The translations under genes and the position numbers were made by a program. DNA of 9,899 bases from Acidobacteriaceae bacterium (GTDB taxonomy: Bacteria; Acidobacteriota; Terriglobia; Terriglobales; Acidobacteriaceae), in NCBI GenBank assembly GCA_030040175.1, contig JASHUF010000271.1, positions 1 through 9,899 on the forward strand, read 5' to 3'. Under the pieces are notes generated by a model. That model was not told the origin of the DNA, searched no databases, and was given only the letters and a program-made list of their open reading frames with translations. The first letter of the stretch is position 1; each line of letters starts with the position of its first letter. Shown one piece after another: positions 6,333 to 9,899 of this stretch.

Positions 6333-7316
6333 TTATTGCCCCGCGCCGGAGGGTTGGCTCAGGCCGGCTTCCTCACCCTGCTCGTAGGTCATGCGCAGAT
6401 ACTTATGCGGATTCACGGGCACGTTGTGCACGCGCACCTCGTAGTGCAGGTGCGGACCCGTAGCGCGCCCTGACTGGCCGATGTAGCCGATCACCTGGCC
6501 GCGCTGGACGTGCTCGCCCGGCATCACCGCGAAGGCCGAGAGATGCCCGTACACCGTGGAGAGTTCGTGGCCGTGATCGATGACCACCTCACGCCCGTAG
6601 CCTGAGCGGAAGGCCGCGTCGGCCACATCGCCGTCGGCGGTGGCGCGCACCGGCGTGCCGTAAGGCGCGTCGATGTCGATGCCGGTGTGGAAGGCGCCCT
6701 CGCCGTTGATCGGATCCTGGCGCTCGCCAAAGCTCGAGGCTACGCGGCCTTCCACGGGCCAGAGCGAGGGCGCATCGGCCAACTCTGACCAGTCACCGCT
6801 CAATCCGGACGACAGCCCGCTTTCGAGCGCCTCGGATGCGCGGCCGGAAAGGGCGTCGGCGCGCAGGGCATAAAATTCATCGATGGAGTGCGCAATCTGC
6901 TGCGGGCTGGCTTCGTCGGCCTGCGCCAGGCTGGAAGGAGCGGGCGCGGCCGCTACGCGGGCTGCCGCCTGCGCCCTGGCCGCGGCGGCCATGCGGTTCT
7001 GCCGCAATCCGTAGAGAGCGGTGACCTCGTTGGCCAGCGCACCCAGAGACGCCATCTGCACGCTGCGGTCGTGCGCAATCTGCGCCATCTGCTTGTAGTC
7101 TTTGCGCAGCGTTTCGCGGTCCTGGCGCACCTGGTTGTAACTCTCGGTCTTCACCAGCATGCGCGTATAGGAGCCGGCCAGACCGACGATCGTAAACGCA
7201 CCCACGATCGCCGCGGCCACAAAAGCATAGGCGTAATGCAGCGGCAACGGAATCCTGCGAATCCGGCCGTCTTCATCTCGAGATACAAAAAGAATGTAAT
7301 AGCGCTTGCGCAGCAT
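6333..7316 (-). CDS. membrane-anchored M23 (LytM/lysostaphin-type) metallopeptidase
   Basis: From the ATG at 7316 the protein has 327 residues. A short cytoplasmic, charged start (MLRKRYYILFVSRDEDG) leads to one membrane helix (about 28-48), then a predicted coiled coil (about 55-105), an Ala-rich linker (107-135) and a C-terminal M23 domain (about 185-310). Zinc ligands are H210 and D214 in HTGID and H291 in HLH; the likely catalytic histidines are H258 (YGHLS) and H289 (GPHLH). All active-site residues are present, unlike the degenerate EnvC/NlpD type. The family cuts peptide cross-bridges of peptidoglycan, so this is probably a cell-wall hydrolase in the periplasm used in growth or division. 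Upstream in-frame ATGs (about 7403 and 7430) would add up to 38 residues that look unrelated to a membrane protein, so 7316 is preferred although its ribosome site (CGAGAA) is weak. The gene stands alone, convergent with 5284 and divergent from thiL. Confidence 0.93.
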   Translation of the reverse strand: MLRKRYYILFVSRDEDGRIRRIPLPLHYAYAFVAAAIVGAFTIVGLAGSYTRMLVKTESYNQVRQDRETLRKDYKQMAQIAHDRSVQMASLGALANEVTALYGLRQNRMAAAARAQAAARVAAAPAPSSLAQADEASPQQIAHSIDEFYALRADALSGRASEALESGLSSGLSGDWSELADAPSLWPVEGRVASSFGERQDPINGEGAFHTGIDIDAPYGTPVRATADGDVADAAFRSGYGREVVIDHGHELSTVYGHLSAFAVMPGEHVQRGQVIGYIGQSGRATGPHLHYEVRVHNVPVNPHKYLRMTYEQGEEAGLSQPSGAGQ

Positions 7317-7475
7317 TCGGTTTCTCGTTTCTTCGCAACGCGCCGCAGATGGCACAATCGCACTGCTTCTGCAGACCAAGACGGTCCGATCCAAGAACAA
7401 CATGCGCGCCCGGGGGTGAGCGCAACCCATGAAAACTCTGTCCAGCCTAACAAAGCGGTCTTTGGCGGGTCAACG

Positions 7476-7499
7476 GAACTTTCGGGGGTGAACTTTCGG
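7476..7499. repeat. 10-base direct repeat, possible regulator site
   Basis: GAACTTTCGG occurs at 7476-7485 and again at 7490-7499, a 14-base step. It is 160 bases before the M23 start and 212 before thiL. Paired short repeats can be protein-binding sites, but nothing else supports this. Confidence 0.35.
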
Positions 7500-7703
7500 T
7501 TCGGGTCCCCTCCCTTGGGTGGACGCGGCACAAAGGCCAGAGGTTGGCGCAGGTACTCAGAATTCCCATTAAACGGCTCAAAACGAAGGGACTTCCCCCT
7601 GTTTAAGACGCAGACCGACAACCTTCTCTCCTCGGCTGCCGGCCTGAAATGCAGGCAGTTGAGGCGTGCCGCGGAGCCGGGGCCGCTTCTATGCCCTATC
7701 TTC

Positions 7704-7710
7704 AAGGAGG
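7704..7710 (+). promoter_or_regulatory. strong Shine-Dalgarno touching the thiL ATG
   Basis: AAGGAGG is immediately followed by ATG (7711), with no spacer. A usual 5-9 base spacer would place a start at 7716-7720, where no in-frame start codon exists. The start is therefore either 7711 with unusual geometry, or GTG 7666, or GTG 7732. Confidence 0.4.
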
Positions 7711-8826
7711 ATGGGAGCTGAGCGGCCAACGGTGGAAAACTCCCCGAAAGCGACGCGGGAAAGCGCGGGCGAACGGGAGCTGCTGGCGCGGATTCGTGCC
7801 CGCGCGCGCTCGACAGGGAGCCGCGAACTGGTCCTCGGCATCGGCGACGACTGCGCGCTGATGCGCCTGGGGCCCGGCGAGGAGTTCGCGGTGACGACGG
7901 ATCTCTCCATCGAAGACCGCCATTTTCGCCTCGACTGGCACCCTCCGCAGTCGATCGGCCATCGCACGCTGGCTCGCGGCCTGAGCGATCTGGCCGCGAT
8001 GGGCGCGCGGCCGGTGGCGGCGTTTCTTTCGCTCGGCCTGCCGGCGAAGCTGGTCCAAATGGAGAGATTGCGGAGCGCGCATGCGGGAGCGCAAAGCGCC
8101 CATCGCGCATGGATCGATCGCTTTCTCGATGGATTTCTTGCGCTCGCGCAGGCCTGCGGCGTTCCTTTGGCCGGCGGCGACCTGGCTGAGTCGCCCGTGG
8201 CCGTAGCCGACGTTGTGCTTGCCGGCGCGGTCAAGCGCGGGAAGGCTCTGCTGCGCTCAGGGGCGCGGCCGGGAGACGTGCTCTATGTGACCGGCGCGCT
8301 GGGTGGAGCGGCGGCCGGGCTGCGCAGACTCGAAGAGCTTGCCGCCAGGCAAGGACGCCGCCAAGACGCCAAGCCGGCTTGGTTGAAGATTCCCGCGCAG
8401 ATGGAAGCGGCGCTTGATGCTCACTTCTATCCGCAGCCGCGCGTAGCGCAGGGACTGGCGCTGGCGCAGCGCGGGCTGGCCCACGCGGCCATCGATCTGA
8501 GCGATGGGCTCTCCACTGACCTGCACCATCTCTGCGAGGAATCGGGCGTGGCCGCGGAAGTGGATGCGGCTGCACTGCCCGCCGCCTTCGGCGTGACGCG
8601 CGCGCAAGCGCTCCACGGCGGCGAGGACTATGAGCTGCTGTTTGCCGCCGCGCCGGCGACGCGGGTGCCGCGCGCGCTCGACGGCGTTCGGGTGACGCGG
8701 ATCGGGCGCGTGCTGCGACGGGACAGAGGCGCGCCGAGGGTTACTCTGCTCGGAGACGGGGGACCGCGGGCGCTGGCGGCGCGCGGGTGGGAACACTTTT
8801 CCCCATTCGGTTCCGGCCGCCTGTGA
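7711..8826 (+). CDS. thiL: thiamine-monophosphate kinase
   Basis: ThiL phosphorylates thiamine monophosphate with ATP to give thiamine diphosphate, the active cofactor and last step of thiamine synthesis; it is a cytoplasmic enzyme of the PurM/ThiL superfamily. All signature blocks are present (numbered from ATG 7711, 371 residues): ELLARI (23-28), GIGDDCAL (43-50), TTDLSIEDRHF (62-72), ARGLSDLAAMGARP (88-101), AGGDL (154-158), VTGALGGAAAGL (193-204), PQPRVAQG (241-248), IDLSDGLSTDL (261-271), GGEDYELLF (303-311) and a C-terminal GWEHF (359-363). Length is above the usual 310-340, partly from about 20 extra N-terminal residues and an extra stretch at about 205-238 encoded by a short repeat. 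The start is uncertain: the good Shine-Dalgarno touches the ATG; GTG 7666 is the longer option and GTG 7732 the shorter. It appears to be a single-gene unit; no other thiamine gene is in the window. Confidence 0.94.
   Translation: MGAERPTVENSPKATRESAGERELLARIRARARSTGSRELVLGIGDDCALMRLGPGEEFAVTTDLSIEDRHFRLDWHPPQSIGHRTLARGLSDLAAMGARPVAAFLSLGLPAKLVQMERLRSAHAGAQSAHRAWIDRFLDGFLALAQACGVPLAGGDLAESPVAVADVVLAGAVKRGKALLRSGARPGDVLYVTGALGGAAAGLRRLEELAARQGRRQDAKPAWLKIPAQMEAALDAHFYPQPRVAQGLALAQRGLAHAAIDLSDGLSTDLHHLCEESGVAAEVDAAALPAAFGVTRAQALHGGEDYELLFAAAPATRVPRALDGVRVTRIGRVLRRDRGAPRVTLLGDGGPRALAARGWEHFSPFGSGRL
8341..8373 (+). repeat. 7-base short repeat inside thiL
   Basis: The stretch contains CGCCAAG-ACGCCAAG (8359-8373) preceded by related GCCGCCAGG and GGACGCCG words. 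It encodes the extra ThiL residues AARQGRRQDAK (211-221), between the AAGL and PQPR blocks, where I expect a shorter loop from memory of other ThiL proteins. CGCCAAGA-type repeats are, as I recall, commoner between genes in GC-rich bacteria. The frame stays open through it. Confidence 0.5.
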
Positions 8827-8853
8827 CGGAAGTGCTTGCATCCCGAGGGAGCA

Positions 8854-8869
8854 GCCGCGAATCCGCGGC
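8854..8869. other. small GC hairpin after thiL
   Basis: GCCGCG pairs with CGCGGC around an AATC loop. It lies 28 bases after the thiL stop and just before the phosphatase promoter-like site. There is no T-run, so terminator function is uncertain. Confidence 0.35.
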
Positions 8870-8878
8870 GCAACGGAC

Positions 8879-8884
8879 TATGAT
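8879..8884 (+). promoter_or_regulatory. candidate -10 box for a leaderless phosphatase transcript
   Basis: TATGAT differs from TATAAT at one base. Its first base is 12 bases before the GTG at 8891, so transcription starting six or seven bases after the box would begin on or beside the start codon. There is no Shine-Dalgarno before the GTG. No clear -35 box was found. This spacing is the known pattern for leaderless mRNAs. Confidence 0.4.
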
Positions 8885-8890
8885 CGTCAG

Positions 8891-9388
8891 GTGAGTGAGA
8901 TTTTCTGGATCGAAGGCGACCCGCAGGCGAGCCTCGCCATCGTGATACGCCCGGCCGGTAACGGCTGGCTGGCGGACGGGCTGCGAACCCTGCGGCGCGG
9001 CGGCATCGACACCCTGGTTTCGATGCTCGAGCCGTGGGAGGCCGCGGAGCTGGGCCTCGCGCGCGAAGGGCCGCTTGCCGAAGAGGCCGGCATGCAGTTT
9101 CTCTCCTTTCCCATACCCGACAGGCACACGCCCAAGGAGACGCGCGCCTTTGGGCGGTTCGCCCAGGAACTGGTGCGGCGGCTGCGCGCGGGCGAGCGCA
9201 TCGGCATTCACTGCCGCGGGTCGATCGGCCGCTCCACCCTTGCCGCGGCCGCGGCGCTCATGCACCTGGGGTGGAGTTCGAAGGACGCGCTCCTGGCCAT
9301 TGCGACGGCGCGCAACTTTCCCGTGCCCGACACCGACGAGCAGAGAGAGTGGATCCATAATTACAGGGCCTACGAGCCGCAGCCGTGA
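8891..9388 (+). CDS. Cys-based protein tyrosine / dual-specificity phosphatase
   Basis: The 165-residue protein has the phosphatase signature HCRGSIGRS (107-115), with nucleophile Cys108 and phosphate-binding Arg114 fitting C-x5-R. Asp77 in FPIPDRHTP is the likely general acid, and IDTLVSMLEPWE (39-50) is the usual strand before the active-site loops. It hydrolyses phosphoester bonds, by family mainly phospho-Tyr or phospho-Ser/Thr on proteins, though some relatives use lipids or nucleotides. It is cytoplasmic, with no signal peptide. The GTG start lacks a Shine-Dalgarno; a four-codon frame ATG-ATC-GTC-AGG-TGA at 8880-8894 overlaps it. Its stop overlaps the start of the next gene by four bases (GTGA at 9385-9388), suggesting coupled translation and a shared task. 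A role opposite the Ser/Thr kinase at the left end is possible but they are 7.5 kb apart, so there is no direct evidence. Confidence 0.88.
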   Translation: MSEIFWIEGDPQASLAIVIRPAGNGWLADGLRTLRRGGIDTLVSMLEPWEAAELGLAREGPLAEEAGMQFLSFPIPDRHTPKETRAFGRFAQELVRRLRAGERIGIHCRGSIGRSTLAAAAALMHLGWSSKDALLAIATARNFPVPDTDEQREWIHNYRAYEPQP

Positions 9389-9899
9389 AAGCGCCGGCTT
9401 CCATCCCGGATCCGATGATCGACCTGCGCTTTCGGCATGCGTGGCAGGCCGAGGTGCTCTCGAGCCGGCCTCTGATTCTGCCCGCGCGGCATTACGTCTA
9501 TCCGCGCAATGCGGAAGAAGTGGAGCGCGGCGCGCTGGAGATTCTCGTTCGGCCCGCGGGAGACGAGGCGCAGCCGTTTCTGGCCACCTGCGCGCTGGGG
9601 TTTCGCGATCCGGCGGCGCCGACCGGCCTCTGGTCCACTCCAGAACCAGAAAAAATCTGCGCGGTGGCCGGAGGGTATGCGTACCTGATCGACACCACTG
9701 CGCCCGAGCAGTTCACCATGATTCCCTACCGGCCGGTGCTCGCGGTGCGCGCGGCGATTGAGCCGAATCTTCTGCTGTTCGTCGGGCATCGGTCGATCCT
9801 CGCCTGGGGCAGCGATGGCCAGGCGTGGGAGAGCGAAAAACTTTCCGACGAGGGCGTGACGATTACGAGCATTGAGAATGGCGTGCTGCGCGGCGCGGG
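9385..9899 (+). CDS. hypothetical protein, 5' part only (runs off window)
   Basis: From GTG at 9385 there are 171 open codons to the right edge, in good codon usage. The visible part has no signal peptide or membrane helix. It reads as a beta-rich soluble domain: DLRFRHAWQAEVL (13-25), then PLILPARHYVYPRNAEEVERGALEIL, then FLATCALGFRDPAAPTGLWS, then a YAYLIDT strand and FVGHRSILAWG. I do not recognise a family with known function; there is no catalytic motif I can name. The GTG overlaps the phosphatase stop by four bases, so the two genes are probably translated together. An ATG at 9415, in the same frame, is the alternative start; neither has a strong ribosome site. Confidence 0.75.
   Translation, partial: MKAPASIPDPMIDLRFRHAWQAEVLSSRPLILPARHYVYPRNAEEVERGALEILVRPAGDEAQPFLATCALGFRDPAAPTGLWSTPEPEKICAVAGGYAYLIDTTAPEQFTMIPYRPVLAVRAAIEPNLLLFVGHRSILAWGSDGQAWESEKLSDEGVTITSIENGVLRGA

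Larger units (their letters stand above)
7317..7710. other. gene-poor divergent region between M23 peptidase and thiL
   Basis: These 394 bases separate two diverging genes and show no convincing protein, tRNA or riboswitch; in particular I could not find the conserved TPP riboswitch core that sometimes controls thiamine genes. A 10-base direct repeat is present at 7476-7499. Frames crossing the region on either strand have no ribosome site and poor composition. Promoters for both neighbours should lie here, but I cannot place them with confidence. Confidence 0.5.

Noticed and set aside
7346..7366. Sigma54-like TGGCAC...TGC
   Set aside because: The GG to GC distance is two bases too long for a -24/-12 promoter.
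7440..7710. Possible TPP riboswitch upstream of thiL
   Set aside because: The conserved CUGAGA and ACCUGAUCUGGAUAAUGCCAGCG-type cores were looked for and not found.
6888..7721. Plus-strand frame across the M23 to thiL gap
   Set aside because: Most of it is antisense to the M23 gene, it has no ribosome site, and the gap part shows no protein-like composition.
7151..8110. Minus-strand frame of 319 codons crossing the M23 start and thiL
   Set aside because: It overlaps both real genes in the wrong frame and is rich in Arg/Pro as expected of a shadow.

Overview
The window looks like ordinary chromosome from a GC-rich bacterium, most likely an acidobacterium (Acidobacteriota, Terriglobia-like). 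That placement is inferred from protein style and gene mix: a Hanks-type kinase with an Ala/Pro-rich tail, a secreted PEGA-domain protein, an M23 peptidase with a characteristic cytoplasmic N-terminus, and several lineage-type hypothetical proteins. No database search supports it. I see no phage, transposase, CRISPR, rRNA or tRNA.

Layout from left to right: (1) A serine/threonine protein kinase on the minus strand (start at 1408) runs off the left edge. (2) Diverging from it across about 240 bases, a secreted PEGA-domain protein (1652-2602) is followed by a membrane-anchored protein of unknown function (2667-3656). (3) A 268-base gap between convergent genes (3657-3924) holds a nested structure: a degenerate 9-base tandem array beginning at each gene's stop codon, in opposite orientation, around a 110-base palindrome with a perfect 11-bp central hairpin. 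(4) A secreted glycoside hydrolase family 5 enzyme (minus, 3925-5085; GTG start). (5) A 198-base divergent gap with a purine-rich tandem repeat, then a secreted protein of unknown function (5284-6276) that ends at a GC-rich hairpin. (6) A membrane-anchored M23 metallopeptidase (minus, 6333-7316). (7) A 394-base divergent gap with little recognisable content. (8) thiL, thiamine-monophosphate kinase (7711-8826), then a Cys-based protein phosphatase (8891-9388) whose stop overlaps the start of an unknown protein running off the right edge (9385 onward).

The genes do not form one pathway. Several products act in or beyond the cell envelope: kinase receptor, PEGA protein, membrane-anchored protein, GH5 hydrolase, secreted unknown and M23 peptidase. 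ThiL, the phosphatase and its partner appear cytoplasmic. The most distinctive feature is non-coding: three unrelated short-unit repeat families (9-base, about 13-base and 7-base units) within 5 kb, one of them inside the thiL reading frame, plus the composite palindrome between convergent genes. I see no convincing new defence, mobile or biosynthetic system.
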